64,000 bases of DNA. Source: Chengkuizengella sp. SCS-71B. Its GTDB lineage: Bacteria; Bacillota; Bacilli; Paenibacillales; KCTC-33759. Position numbers and translations under genes: made by a program. The stretch is taken from assembly GCF_040100845.1 (NCBI RefSeq), contig NZ_JAZHSH010000001.1:186001-250000 (forward strand). The letters run 5' to 3'. The stretch's first letter is position 1. Each line of letters opens with the position of its first letter. Shown here piece by piece: positions 50,939 to 61,719 of this stretch. Under the pieces are notes generated by a model, which saw nothing but the letters and a program-made list of their open reading frames with translations, was not told where the DNA came from and did not search any database.

Positions 50939-53248
50939 ATGAGAAAAAATAAATTATATATCATGTTGATGATAGTATGTTTCTTGTTAGCGAATGTTTC
51001 CATACCCCAAACACATGCTGAATTAAACACACTGAATTATGTAGCCTTAGGTGATTCAATAGCAGCGGGTTATACACCTGAAGGAGAAATTGACGAAGGT
51101 TACTCAGATTTTATTGAGGAATATTTAGATGAAAATGCACCATTGATTACGTATACAAAACAATTTGCAATTCCAGGACTTACAACTTCCGATTTAAATG
51201 GTCTAATTCAAAATAATTTATCAACAGAACAGTTCCTATCTCTATTTGGGGGAGGATTTCCTTCACCACTAGTTGGAGAAATAACAGAAAACATTAGTAT
51301 TGAAAATTTAACAGTACAAGACGCAATTATAGATGCAGACGTCATTACTTTAACTATCGGAGCGAATGATATATTATCAGAAATACCCTACGATGCAGTA
51401 ACAGGTACTATTGAGATGTCTGGTATTGACATTGATCAAATAACGAGAAAGATGGGGGAAGTAGAAGAAAATTTATCTAGTGTGTTGGAGCAAATCTTTG
51501 CACTAAATGGTGAAGTTCAAGTTTATGTTTCTGGGTATTTCTTCCCTTATCCACATTTAATTGATCAGATGCCACAAGCACAATTAGATATTTTGCTGGA
51601 CACATTGGATTCATTAAATTCAATAATTATAGATGCAACAAATGACCATAATGACGCTTTCTATGTTTCTTTAGAGAGTGTATTTCCAAATGATCCAACT
51701 GAGTATTTACCAAATGAACAAATTCATCCTACAATTGAAGGTTATGAATTAATTGCTGATCGATTTATGGAAGTGATGGAGGAGCAAGCTAGCGGATTAC
51801 CAGAACTACCAGAACCAGAAGAAACACCACTTACATTGAATTATGTAGCTTTAGGTGATTCAATAGCAGCGGGTTTCACACCAACTAGAACCATTGACAA
51901 AGGATACACAGATTTTATAGAGGAATATTTAGATGAAAATGAACCATTGATTACGTATACAAAACAATTTGCAATTCCAGGACTTACAACTTCCGATTTA
52001 AATGGTCTAATTGAAAATGATTTATCAACAGAACAGTTCCTATCTCTATTTGGGGGAGGATTTCCTGTACCACTAGTTGAAGAAATAACAGAAAACATTA
52101 GTATTGAAAATTTAACAGTACAAGACGCAATTATAGATGCAGACGTCATTACTTTAACTATCGGAGCGAATGATATATTATCAGAAATACCCTACGACAC
52201 AAACAACAATATTGTTAACATGTCTGAAATGAATATTGATCAATTAATGACCAATATGGAAAAGGCAAAAGAAAATTTATCTGGTGTGTTGGAACAAATC
52301 TTTGAATTAAATGATGAAGTTCAAGTTTATGTTTCTGGGTATTTCTTCCCTTACCCACATTTATCTGATCAGTCACAAGTACAACCTTTGATGGAAACAT
52401 TGAATACATTTAATACAAAAATTAAAACAGCAGCAGAAGACAATAACGCATTCTATGTTTCTTTAGAGGGTGTATTTTCAAATGGTCTATATTTATTACC
52501 AGGCGAAATCCATCCTACAGAAGTAGGTTATCAATTAATTGCTGAGCGGTTTATTGACGTGATGGAACAACAAGCTGAGGATTCACAGGAAAAGAATGAA
52601 CCAGAAGAAACAACGGAAAGTAGAAATACATCTTCTACTAATTTAAATCGTGGCAATGAAACAGATAATGAAACTGAAGTATCTGATCCTGAAGTAGTTG
52701 AACCTGAACTTGATCCTGAAACTACAGAAAAAACAACACAACAAAAATTTGAAACATTAAAAACTATAGGCATCTTTAACGGTTATGAGGATGGTATGCC
52801 TCATTTAGAAGATGTGATGACAAGAGAACAAGCAGCTAAAATTATTACATTATTATTAGGGTTGAATATAGAAGATGCAGATTCATTAGATGAGTCTCAA
52901 TATAGTGACGTTGAACAAGAACGATGGTCCTACAAATATATAGCAGCAGCAACTAAAGCAGGAATTATGAATGGCGTAGGAGATAATAAATTTGATTCTA
53001 CTGGAAATGTCACTATGGAACAGTTTATTAAGATAATGGTAGAAGGATATGCATTTGTGAGTGGAATAGAAATAGCTGAAAATGAAAACTTAGAACTCGA
53101 AAATGTAAGTGGCTGGGCAAAGAAATATGTAGTCGCAGCGATTCAATTGGGACTGATGGAGGAACAAGCCGATTATACTTTGCCAGCATCCCGTGCATTA
53201 CTAGTTGAAGGGGCATACACTATATATCAATCCCTGTATGAGGAGTAA
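50939..53248 (+). CDS. cell-surface protein: two SGNH/GDSL esterase domains plus SLH anchor
   Basis: 769 residues, ATG eight bases after AGGAGG. Signal peptide 1-27 (cleavage THA-EL). Two tandem SGNH hydrolase domains (about 32-280 and 300-545): block I GDSIAAG, block III GANDILSEI and block V IHPTIEGY / IHPTEVGY in both. The two copies are offset by 804 bases and share a stretch of about 280 bases that is nearly identical, so the duplication is recent. A Glu/Thr-rich linker follows (~550-605), then three SLH repeats to the end (FETLKTIGIFNGYEDG, YIAAATKAGIMNGVG, YVVAAIQLGLM), which tether it to cell-wall polymer. Substrate may be an ester or acetylated glycan. Relics of its SLH and esterase parts lie at 53319, 53654 and 55849. 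Confidence 0.9.
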   Translation: MRKNKLYIMLMIVCFLLANVSIPQTHAELNTLNYVALGDSIAAGYTPEGEIDEGYSDFIEEYLDENAPLITYTKQFAIPGLTTSDLNGLIQNNLSTEQFLSLFGGGFPSPLVGEITENISIENLTVQDAIIDADVITLTIGANDILSEIPYDAVTGTIEMSGIDIDQITRKMGEVEENLSSVLEQIFALNGEVQVYVSGYFFPYPHLIDQMPQAQLDILLDTLDSLNSIIIDATNDHNDAFYVSLESVFPNDPTEYLPNEQIHPTIEGYELIADRFMEVMEEQASGLPELPEPEETPLTLNYVALGDSIAAGFTPTRTIDKGYTDFIEEYLDENEPLITYTKQFAIPGLTTSDLNGLIENDLSTEQFLSLFGGGFPVPLVEEITENISIENLTVQDAIIDADVITLTIGANDILSEIPYDTNNNIVNMSEMNIDQLMTNMEKAKENLSGVLEQIFELNDEVQVYVSGYFFPYPHLSDQSQVQPLMETLNTFNTKIKTAAEDNNAFYVSLEGVFSNGLYLLPGEIHPTEVGYQLIAERFIDVMEQQAEDSQEKNEPEETTESRNTSSTNLNRGNETDNETEVSDPEVVEPELDPETTEKTTQQKFETLKTIGIFNGYEDGMPHLEDVMTREQAAKIITLLLGLNIEDADSLDESQYSDVEQERWSYKYIAAATKAGIMNGVGDNKFDSTGNVTMEQFIKIMVEGYAFVSGIEIAENENLELENVSGWAKKYVVAAIQLGLMEEQADYTLPASRALLVEGAYTIYQSLYEE

Positions 53249-53318
53249 CCCCCAACGTGTTTCTGAGGGAAAAAAGAAAAATGTATATTGTGAGGGAATA
53301 AAGCGAGGTGTTATTCAA

Positions 53319-53436
53319 ATGAAAACACGTGAATTCCTAGTTGAGGCGGCGCACAATGTATCAGCAAAGAACGGAACAGCTACTAGAGCAAACGATTGAG
53401 CGATGGGAAGAGCAGTCTTTAATTGAGCAGGGTTAA
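53319..53436 (+). pseudogene. chimeric relic: SLH 3' end joined to ABC-F 3' end
   Basis: Bases 53319-53360 match the last SLH segment of the esterase gene (REFLVEAAHN against RALLVEGAYT). Bases 53362-53436 match the 3' end of the ABC-F gene: QQRTEQLLEQTIERWEEQSL then IEQG and stop, against QQKMEQLLEQTMERWEELSL in the intact gene. Two unrelated gene ends have been fused by deletion. Confidence 0.8.
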
Positions 53437-53452
53437 ATGAAGAAGTGATCTT

Positions 53453-53496
53453 AAACCGTTAAGCAGGAGATTATGAATTATTGCTAACGGTTTTTT
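53453..53496 (+). terminator. rho-independent terminator
   Basis: Stem AAACCGTTA..GC / GC..TAACGGTTT followed by six T residues; probably the former terminator of the duplicated ABC-F gene, still usable for the esterase transcript. Confidence 0.8.
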
Positions 53497-53653
53497 CATA
53501 AAGCTTCTAAACAAATAAATTTTTTCTATTATTCATACATATGGATTATCGTTGTATATATCAATTCAAACAAATATGATTGCTTAAATAGTAAATAAAA
53601 GGGATTATTTTGTAGTATATGTTAGATACACCCTTCTTATTTTATGACGTATA

Positions 53654-53794
53654 GTGAAGAAATATGTAGCCACAGCGATCAAATGGGAGCTTATAAAAGA
53701 TCGAGAGAATTATAGGTTGTACTCAATACATGAATTCTTAGTTGAAGCTTCATACACAATCTATCAAATCCTCTATAAAAGTGTTCCTTTTTAG
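53654..53794 (+). pseudogene. relic of the last SLH repeat of the esterase gene
   Basis: 46 codons remain open (VKKYVATAIKWELIKDR, then EFLVEASYTIYQILYK) and align with the final SLH repeat of the esterase protein (AKKYVVAAIQLGLMEEQ, ALLVEGAYTIYQSLYE). No Shine-Dalgarno site. It lies just before ilvC, as the intact esterase lies after the ilvC relic. Confidence 0.8.
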
Positions 53795-53805
53795 AAAATA
53801 AACTA

Positions 53806-53835
53806 TTGACAAGAATGTAAGTAATAAGGTACATT
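53806..53835 (+). promoter_or_regulatory. predicted promoter of ilvC
   Basis: TTGACA (53806-53811), 18-base spacer, TACATT (53830-53835), 51 bases before the ilvC start. The short leader leaves no room for a T-box. Confidence 0.55.
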
Positions 53836-53859
53836 CATATAAATGATTGTTGTTTATAA

Positions 53860-54879
<1,020 letters not shown>

Positions 54880-55088
54880 AAAGTACCTTCTAAATACATG
54901 AGAAATATTACGAACACTAGGGGATACCTCCAACCAACTTAAATTTTATTTCAAAGCTCCGTTAAATGCTGGATTGAATCCACAAGAAATAATTGGAGTT
55001 ATCATTCATTGTAATGTTGGTTTCGGTTGAGATCGATTTCGAGTGGATTCAATCTAAATGGCAGAGTGAAAAGTGGGTGTGACTAAAC

Positions 55089-55835
55089 ATGATTGATATC
55101 AATAGCCGTTTTTTAGCAGAGATGGATTATAACTGGTTTTGGAAATTAAAGCGATTAAAGAAAGCAGAACAGAGAGGGATTACACATGTTGTATCTACAC
55201 ATCACTTTAATATAGATCACCAGTTAAGTAAAAAAGAAAATATCTTAGAAGTAATCTCAGAATTAAATGGAAGTGTGCAAAGAGAAGGTATGAATATCAA
55301 AATATTAGCAGGTCATCAAGTTTTAATATATGAAGATGTAGTTGAAGATTATAAAAAAAATCTAGTTCTATCTCTTAATAATGAACATCAATATATTTTT
55401 ATTTCATTTCCTCTAACTCACATTCCTCCTTATACACGACGAGTGATATATGAGCTTCAAATGCTAGGTTTAAAACCCATTATTGTTTTACCAGAACGTA
55501 ATCCAGTCATTTTAGAAAATCCAAATATATTATATCAACTTGTATGGAATGGATCTTTTACTCAAATAGGAGCATCGAGTATAACAGGGAAATTTGGCAA
55601 AAACATACAAAAACTTGCACTTCAATTTATTGCTCAGCAATTAACTCACTTTGTAGCGACAGATGAAGATGAATTTGATGATTTAATCCAATCTTATCAG
55701 AAGATTCAGCAAGAGTTTGGTGCAAGTACAAGATATAAAATGTTAGAAAATGCAAATAAATTAGCGAATAACAGGTTGTTTATTTCAGAAGAGCCAGTAA
55801 AACTTACAAGACAAAAATGGTGGAACATAATATAA
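55089..55835 (+). CDS. CpsB/YwqE-like PHP-fold protein, probably catalytically inactive
   Basis: 248 residues. Overall layout follows the CpsB/YwqE manganese-dependent tyrosine phosphatases (MIDI.., TTHH-like STHH, PERNPVI, LVWNGSFTQIGASSITGKFG, and FVATDEDE near the end). The metal ligands have gone: the opening HxH of MIDIHCH reads MIDINSR, the HPERN motif reads LPERN, and the SDAH motif reads TDEDE. With these lost it can hardly hydrolyse phosphate. No capsule operon is present. The protein could be a regulatory pseudoenzyme; the open frame is intact, so it is probably expressed. Confidence 0.72.
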   Translation: MIDINSRFLAEMDYNWFWKLKRLKKAEQRGITHVVSTHHFNIDHQLSKKENILEVISELNGSVQREGMNIKILAGHQVLIYEDVVEDYKKNLVLSLNNEHQYIFISFPLTHIPPYTRRVIYELQMLGLKPIIVLPERNPVILENPNILYQLVWNGSFTQIGASSITGKFGKNIQKLALQFIAQQLTHFVATDEDEFDDLIQSYQKIQQEFGASTRYKMLENANKLANNRLFISEEPVKLTRQKWWNII

Positions 55836-55848
55836 GTTTTCAAACACA

Positions 55849-55905
55849 TATACAAAACAATTTGCAATTCGCACAAATTTTGATAGATACATTGAATAAT
55901 CCAAC
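55849..55905 (+). pseudogene. short relic of the esterase gene
   Basis: The 22 bases 55849-55870 are identical to 51152-51173 and 51956-51977 in the two esterase domains (encoding YTKQFAI). Downstream bases show weaker matches to a later part of the esterase (around 51590). Too short for any function. Confidence 0.6.
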
Positions 55906-56011
55906 TTATCCATCCTTAAAAGAGTCTAGTGAAAAATAATGAACTAAGCTCTTTATTGTTGGCTTTTTTAGGTTATAATGAATATGAAGGAAAAATATTA
56001 GGAGCGATCAA

Positions 56012-56593
56012 ATGAGCAGTACAAAAGAAAAGATTATTCAAGCAAGTCTTGATCTATTTGCAGATTATGGGCATAAAGTGACAACAGTAAAGATGATTGC
56101 TGAAAAACTAGACTTGAATGAACTAACCATATATCGTCATTTTGGATCTAAAGAAAAAATTATTGAAGAAGTTATACATATGATTCCAAGATTTGAGCCT
56201 CGTATTGTTGAATTTTTCTTAAATCAAGTTGTTTATGATTTAGAGACAGATCTGCGCAGTTTTGCAAAATTAATAATAGATACAAGTCAAGATAACTATA
56301 TCTTTTTGAAGTTATTAATTAATAATTTAGATTTAAAAGAAAGAAACTATATGAATAAAAGTGATAGAGACAGGGTCAAGGAAGCATTTCATCATTACTT
56401 TAAGCAAATGGAAACGATGGGGAAAGTAATATCTTTAGATATGGTTTCTTTAAGCTTACTGCTTTATTCCACAGTGGAAGGAGCATTTCTTCTTATTGAT
56501 AAATTCGGCGATTCCGAAGTTCAAGACATAAATTGGGAATTGTATATTGAATCATGGGTCAAGTTATTCGTAAAAGGTTTAGAGGTCAGATAA
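56012..56593 (+). CDS. TetR/AcrR family regulator
   Basis: 193 residues. N-terminal HTH: KIIQASLDLFADYGHKVTTV, MIAEKLDLNELTIYRHFGS, KEKIIEEV. C-terminal helical ligand/dimer domain. A tandem paralog follows. ATG follows TTAGGAGCG. Target genes unknown; no transporter or enzyme gene is adjacent except the tandem copy. Confidence 0.9.
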   Translation: MSSTKEKIIQASLDLFADYGHKVTTVKMIAEKLDLNELTIYRHFGSKEKIIEEVIHMIPRFEPRIVEFFLNQVVYDLETDLRSFAKLIIDTSQDNYIFLKLLINNLDLKERNYMNKSDRDRVKEAFHHYFKQMETMGKVISLDMVSLSLLLYSTVEGAFLLIDKFGDSEVQDINWELYIESWVKLFVKGLEVR

Positions 56594-56646
56594 CTCTACC
56601 CTTTCATATTAATAGATGATCATAGCAATATTTTAGGAGTGATGAA

Positions 56647-57219
56647 ATGAGTAATACGAAAGAGAAAATACTCAAAGCAAGCCTTGAACTATTTGCAAAA
56701 CATGGCTATAAAGTCACAACGGTAAAAATGATTGCCGATAAAATAGATATGAACGAGTTAACCATATATCGTCATTTTGGCTCAAAAGATAAAATTCTTA
56801 AGAACATACTTATTTTTTTTCCAAAACCAGAACCTCTTATCATTCATTATTTAAAAAACGAAGTTGTTTTTGATTTAGAGACAGATCTATACAACCTTGC
56901 AAAAATAATTTTGAAATTTAATGAAGATAATTATATGTATAAGAAGTTTTTAATCAATGTAGAGTTAGATAAAAGCACTTTTCCTATAGAGGAAAGAAAT
57001 AGAGTTAGAGAAGAGCTTTATCTTTATTTTGACAATATGAAAAATATGGGAAAAATAGATGATGTAGATATCCAATCAAATATAATAATATTTTTTTCAA
57101 CTTTGGAAGGAGCCATACTTCTTATTGAAAAGTTAGGGGAAGTCAAATTTCATGAGGTAAACTGGGATGAATATATTAATACGATGGTTAAAGTTCTTGT
57201 AAGAGGTTTAAAAGCCTGA
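56647..57219 (+). CDS. TetR/AcrR family regulator, tandem paralog
   Basis: 190 residues. HTH nearly the same as the previous gene (LFAKHGYKVTTVKMIADKID, ELTIYRHFGSKDKI), effector half diverged more. It is 53 bases downstream of its paralog, behind TTAGGAGTG. Shared DNA-reading helices suggest overlapping operators with different effectors. Confidence 0.9.
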   Translation: MSNTKEKILKASLELFAKHGYKVTTVKMIADKIDMNELTIYRHFGSKDKILKNILIFFPKPEPLIIHYLKNEVVFDLETDLYNLAKIILKFNEDNYMYKKFLINVELDKSTFPIEERNRVREELYLYFDNMKNMGKIDDVDIQSNIIIFFSTLEGAILLIEKLGEVKFHEVNWDEYINTMVKVLVRGLKA

Positions 57220-57440
57220 TGAAAAAAGATAAAAAAGCGTGATGAAACTTCACTCTATCCTTATTCCACTCCTAATACAAATCTTAGTGAAATCAACATA
57301 CTTAAACTGATAAGTACAAACCAATACTTTGGTCTGCACCTATCACCTCAGTATGTTTTTTCTGTTTTGTGAGAATTTTGTGAGAGACTTCATTTAATAT
57401 TTAATTATATTAAATAAGTATAGTTGAGGAGAGGGAAAAT

Positions 57441-58337
57441 ATGAAACAGAGGATATCTATGTTGATGAAATATTCAACTCAATGGAATGGTGGGGATGTA
57501 AAGAAATTTGATGGACCCGATGGCATTGCGATAGACAGCCAAGATAATGTGTATGTGGTTGATTATTGGCATAACCGTTTACAGGTCTTCGATAGTAACG
57601 GTGCGTATTTGAGATCTTGGAAAGGTGGGGATATAGGGGGATTTGATGGTCCCAGTGGCGTTGCAATAGACAGTCAAGACAATGTGTATATTACTGAATT
57701 TTTTGGTAACCGCGTACAAAAATTTACTAGTGATGGTGAATATGTGACATCTTGGTTTGGTTCGGTTTCTATAAGGGGAGGATTCGGAGATTTTAGGGAA
57801 CCCAGTGGTATTGCGATAGACAATCAAGATAATGTGTATGTTGCAGATAGTGGAAATAACTGCGTACAAAAATTTACTAGTAATGGTAAATTTTTAACGT
57901 CTTGGTCTGGTTCAAATGCAATAAAGGGGGAACCTGGCGAATTTAAGGCTCCCAATGGTATCGTTACAGACAGTGAAGACAATGTGTATGTGGCTGAATT
58001 TTCTGGTAATCGAGTGCAAGTATTCAATAGTAATGGTGAGTATGTGACATCTTGGTCTGGTTCGGATTCTACAAAGGGGGAACCTGGGAGATTTGATGGT
58101 TCCAATGGTATTGTTGTAGATAGTCAAAGTAGGGTGTATGTGACTGAATTCTCTAGTAACCGCGTCCAAGTATTTAATAGAGATGGTGAATATGTGACAT
58201 CTTGGTCTGGTTCAGACTCTACAAAGGGGGAGCCTGGAGTTTTTGGTAGACCAATTGGTATCGCTATCGACAGTTATGACAATGTATATGTGACTGAGTA
58301 TCTTGGTGATCGAGTTCAGAAGTTTAGAAAAGTTTAA
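57441..58337 (+). CDS. NHL-repeat beta-propeller protein
   Basis: 298 residues with six NHL repeats at about 46-residue intervals, each of the form FDGPSGVAIDSQDNVYVTE..GNRVQ.F.SDGEY. That is one six-bladed propeller. The N-terminus has no signal peptide or membrane helix, so the protein is predicted cytoplasmic, unless exported another way. NHL propellers bind proteins, RNA or small molecules. ATG follows GAGGAGAGGG. The internal repeats are similar at DNA level (GTATGTGACTGAA, GGTTCGGATTCTACAAAGGG), suggesting expansion by duplication. Neighbouring genes give no clue. Confidence 0.85.
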   Translation: MKQRISMLMKYSTQWNGGDVKKFDGPDGIAIDSQDNVYVVDYWHNRLQVFDSNGAYLRSWKGGDIGGFDGPSGVAIDSQDNVYITEFFGNRVQKFTSDGEYVTSWFGSVSIRGGFGDFREPSGIAIDNQDNVYVADSGNNCVQKFTSNGKFLTSWSGSNAIKGEPGEFKAPNGIVTDSEDNVYVAEFSGNRVQVFNSNGEYVTSWSGSDSTKGEPGRFDGSNGIVVDSQSRVYVTEFSSNRVQVFNRDGEYVTSWSGSDSTKGEPGVFGRPIGIAIDSYDNVYVTEYLGDRVQKFRKV

Positions 58338-58431
58338 ACTTAATGAGAACAATTGTACATCATGGTTATCTAAAGTGATGTTAGTCATTATATTATAGAT
58401 TCAAGAAGAGCCTGATGTTGTGAGGTAGAAC

Positions 58432-61400
58432 ATGAAAACGAAACTAGTGGCAGTACTGTTATTAATATTCATATCATTAACGATCTTCGGAATAATGGCT
58501 CTGTTTGTATCCCAAAATAAGCAAAACACTCCTATTGCAAAAAATGGAATATTGGATTTATCAAAATGGGATTTTAAAAAAGCAGGGAAAGTAGCCCTTG
58601 ATGGAGAGTGGGAGTTTTATCCTAATCAATTATTAGAGCCAATTGATTTCATTGATAGTCGGCAAGATGAGCTTACCCCCTATATTGTTCCTGTTCCAGA
58701 GAAGATTTCTTGGACAAAGTATGATCTTGGTGATCAATCTATGGAGGTGTTTGGAAAAGGGACCTTTCGTTTAAAAATCAAAATAAAGGAAGAAGATCAG
58801 ATTTTTGGGATCAGAGTCTGTGGTATATCTAGATCAAACAAATTATTTGTGAATGGGAAGCTATTAGGTTCTAGTGGGAATCCTAATGATTACATAACTA
58901 GTATTAAACCTTACGTCGCGTATTTCATGGTTAATAGTGGCGTCAATGAAATTGTGTTGCAGGTGGCAAATTCCAATTTTACTGGAGGTGGTATCTATGT
59001 CTCTCAATATTTTGGTACGCAACAGCAAATCTCTCAATTTCGGGATACTTTGGTTATGAATCATTGGATTAGTATTAGTATTTTTCTTATTATGGGACTT
59101 TACTTTCTTGGAATGTATTCTCAAAGGAAAAAGGATCTCTTTTTACTATATTTCTCTCTTTATTGCTTATCGACAGGGGTATTTAGTGCTACTCATGGTG
59201 AAGGAGCAGGGTATATGGTCTTTCCTAACATTCCAGACTGGTTAATCATTAGGCTAGAGAGTGTATCTCTTATCACTTCAAATCTATTCTTAATATTATA
59301 TATTTATACAGCTTTTAAAGTAGTGTCTTCAAAAAAGATAATTTGGTTTGCAGTTACAATAGGTTTGAGCATTGTGTTATATGAAATATTTATTGAATAT
59401 GTTCCAAGTTGGATGAAAATTGTTGCCTATGTATATATGTTTTTTTCAATGTTATATGTAATGTATATTATGATCTTGGCCTTTTTAAAAAAAATGGAAG
59501 GCAGTGTATTTTTAATTTTTGGGACAATTGTAATGAGTGTGCATTTTATTAAGAATTCTTTTATATATGTTTTAGGGATTGAAAGTTTTAGGAGTTCCTT
59601 TCCATTTGAACCTTTCGTCTTAATTTTAATGTTCGCATTATTAATGTCTTTTCGTTTTTCCAATGCTTTCAACAAAATTGAACAATTATCCGAAGAATTG
59701 ATGAAAGTGGATCAGGTGAAGGACGAATTTTTAGCGAAAACGTCGCATGAATTAAAAACACCGCTGCACGGCATTATGAATGTCTCAAACTTTTTACTTG
59801 ATGAAGGGAAGGATAAGGTTCCAAAGGCGTATAGTGAGAACCTTTCACTCATTCATGATACTTCAATTAAACTTTCTAATCTAGTGAACGATTTAATTGA
59901 TGTTACACGTTTGAAAAATGGAGAATTCAGATTGCAATCCACTACGGTAGATATGAAAGTTTCTACTCAAATCGTATGTGATGTACTCGCCTTTGAGGTT
60001 CAAGGGAAACCGATACAATTGATGAATAACATAACGGAGTCCGTCTTCATCGTCGCGGATGAAAACAGACTTCGACAAATTTTATATAATTTGATTCAAA
60101 ATGCCATTAAACACACGGAGAATGGGACCATCATGGTTTCATGCCAACGAGTAGATGACATGGTGCAAGTGTATGTCGAGGATACCGGTGTTGGAATACC
60201 AGAAGATAAAAGGGAAGAGGTTTTTGGTTATTTTGAACAGTTGGATAAACTGTCACCCCAGGATGGCTATCAAAGCATGGGATTAGGGTTATATATTAGC
60301 AGACAGCTGATTGAGAAAATGAACGGTGAAATATGGGTCGATTGGTCGGAGGTTGGAAAAGGAACGAGAGTGGCTTTTACGTTGCCAAAAGCGGAGTATT
60401 CAGAACAACAAGCTAGTCAGTTACTCGTCCAATCCCATATTCCTTCGACTGCAGTTTCATTGCCACAGCATGATTTTGACAGGGTACAAGCATATGATCA
60501 AACGATTCTCATTGTAGATGATGAACCAACGAACATTCAAGTGTTGCTCCATTTATTATCCAAGCAGGGGTATAACGTCATCACTGCTTTTTCTGGTAAA
60601 GAAGCACTGAGAAAGATGAAACAATATCAAAACATTGATCTTGCTATATTGGATGTGATGATGCCTGTTATGTCTGGGATAGAGCTGTGCCGGAAGATTC
60701 GAGAAACGCATTCCTTACTCGAACTGCCTGTCTTATTTGCAACGGTGAAGGATCGACCGAAAGATATTGAATTAGGTTTTCAAGCAGGAGCGAATGACTA
60801 TATTACCAAACCGTTTGATGGCAATACGATTTTAGCTAGAATTCAAACTTTGCTTTCGATGAAAAGTTCAATGGAAGATGCGTTTCATAATGAAATGGCT
60901 TTTTTACAGGCACAGATTAAACCGCACTTTTTATATAATGCGATGAGTAATATCATATCCTTTTGTTACACAGATGGGCAAAAGGCAGCCCACTTGTTAA
61001 ATCATTTAAGTCAATATTTACGAATGATTTATAGTATGAATCATAAAACGATATTTATCCCTCTTCACAAAGAAGTGGACTTAATTAAAGCCTATGTCGA
61101 AATTGAGAAAGCTAGGTTTGATCGTTTTGATTTCAGTTATTACATCGATGAAGGTCTAGAAGATAATATTGTTCCATCCCTTTCCATCCAGCCTTTTGTA
61201 GAAAATGCGATCCGTCATGGTCTCTTTGAAAAAGAAGGAGAGGGTCAGGTGACCCTAATCATTCTTGAAAAAGATGAAAGCATTGAAGTGGTGGTAGAAG
61301 ATAATGGTGTAGGAATGCGAGAAGACATTCTTAAACAGTTTGAACAAGGTGAAATACACAACGCTGGGATCGGGATGACGAATATAAAGAAACGATTAGA

Positions 61401-61485
61401 ATCGATTTCTGGATCTGCGATTGAAGTAAGTTCAGAAATAGGTGAAGGAACGAAAGTCACAATACTGTTCTCTAAAGTGATGTAA
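58432..61485 (+). CDS. hybrid sensor kinase: 7TMR-DISM, HisKA, receiver, LytS-type kinase
   Basis: 1017 residues from ATG behind GAGGTAG. Domains in order: membrane anchor 8-28; DISMED2-like beta-sandwich ~45-190 (LSKWDFKKAGKVALDGEWEF, FGIRVCGISRSNKLFVNGKL); seven-helix 7TMR-DISM ~205-410; HisKA with His439 in SHELKTPLHG; HATPase ~540-655 (NLIQNAIKHTENG, GLGLYISRQLI); receiver domain with Asp741 in LAILDVMMP; then a LytS-type His_kinase with His832 in QIKPHFLYN and a second HATPase to the end (IRHGLFEKEG, GIGMTNIKKRL). So one chain holds two kinases of different classes around a receiver. A close paralog begins at 61720. The output partner gene is not in the window. Confidence 0.92.
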   Translation: MKTKLVAVLLLIFISLTIFGIMALFVSQNKQNTPIAKNGILDLSKWDFKKAGKVALDGEWEFYPNQLLEPIDFIDSRQDELTPYIVPVPEKISWTKYDLGDQSMEVFGKGTFRLKIKIKEEDQIFGIRVCGISRSNKLFVNGKLLGSSGNPNDYITSIKPYVAYFMVNSGVNEIVLQVANSNFTGGGIYVSQYFGTQQQISQFRDTLVMNHWISISIFLIMGLYFLGMYSQRKKDLFLLYFSLYCLSTGVFSATHGEGAGYMVFPNIPDWLIIRLESVSLITSNLFLILYIYTAFKVVSSKKIIWFAVTIGLSIVLYEIFIEYVPSWMKIVAYVYMFFSMLYVMYIMILAFLKKMEGSVFLIFGTIVMSVHFIKNSFIYVLGIESFRSSFPFEPFVLILMFALLMSFRFSNAFNKIEQLSEELMKVDQVKDEFLAKTSHELKTPLHGIMNVSNFLLDEGKDKVPKAYSENLSLIHDTSIKLSNLVNDLIDVTRLKNGEFRLQSTTVDMKVSTQIVCDVLAFEVQGKPIQLMNNITESVFIVADENRLRQILYNLIQNAIKHTENGTIMVSCQRVDDMVQVYVEDTGVGIPEDKREEVFGYFEQLDKLSPQDGYQSMGLGLYISRQLIEKMNGEIWVDWSEVGKGTRVAFTLPKAEYSEQQASQLLVQSHIPSTAVSLPQHDFDRVQAYDQTILIVDDEPTNIQVLLHLLSKQGYNVITAFSGKEALRKMKQYQNIDLAILDVMMPVMSGIELCRKIRETHSLLELPVLFATVKDRPKDIELGFQAGANDYITKPFDGNTILARIQTLLSMKSSMEDAFHNEMAFLQAQIKPHFLYNAMSNIISFCYTDGQKAAHLLNHLSQYLRMIYSMNHKTIFIPLHKEVDLIKAYVEIEKARFDRFDFSYYIDEGLEDNIVPSLSIQPFVENAIRHGLFEKEGEGQVTLIILEKDESIEVVVEDNGVGMREDILKQFEQGEIHNAGIGMTNIKKRLESISGSAIEVSSEIGEGTKVTILFSKVM

Positions 61486-61719
61486 GTCGTTATTTTGGAC
61501 AGCCTCACGTTGATCAATAACATATTTTTATGAATATAAAACTATGATTATCCTTTAACTATATACTTTTCCATTTCAATTATTATTCGTTAATGGTTTA
61601 ATGTTGCTAAGATATTTTGTTACTTTATACCATTCACTGTGTAATGAAGCTAAAAAACTATAGTATATAAGAACAATTGAATTCTATTAATTATTGAATA
61701 GTAAAATTAGAGGTAGTAT

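Noticed and set aside
57457..58169. Several minus-strand frames opposite the NHL gene
   Set aside because: They mirror the propeller repeats and have no ribosome-binding sites.
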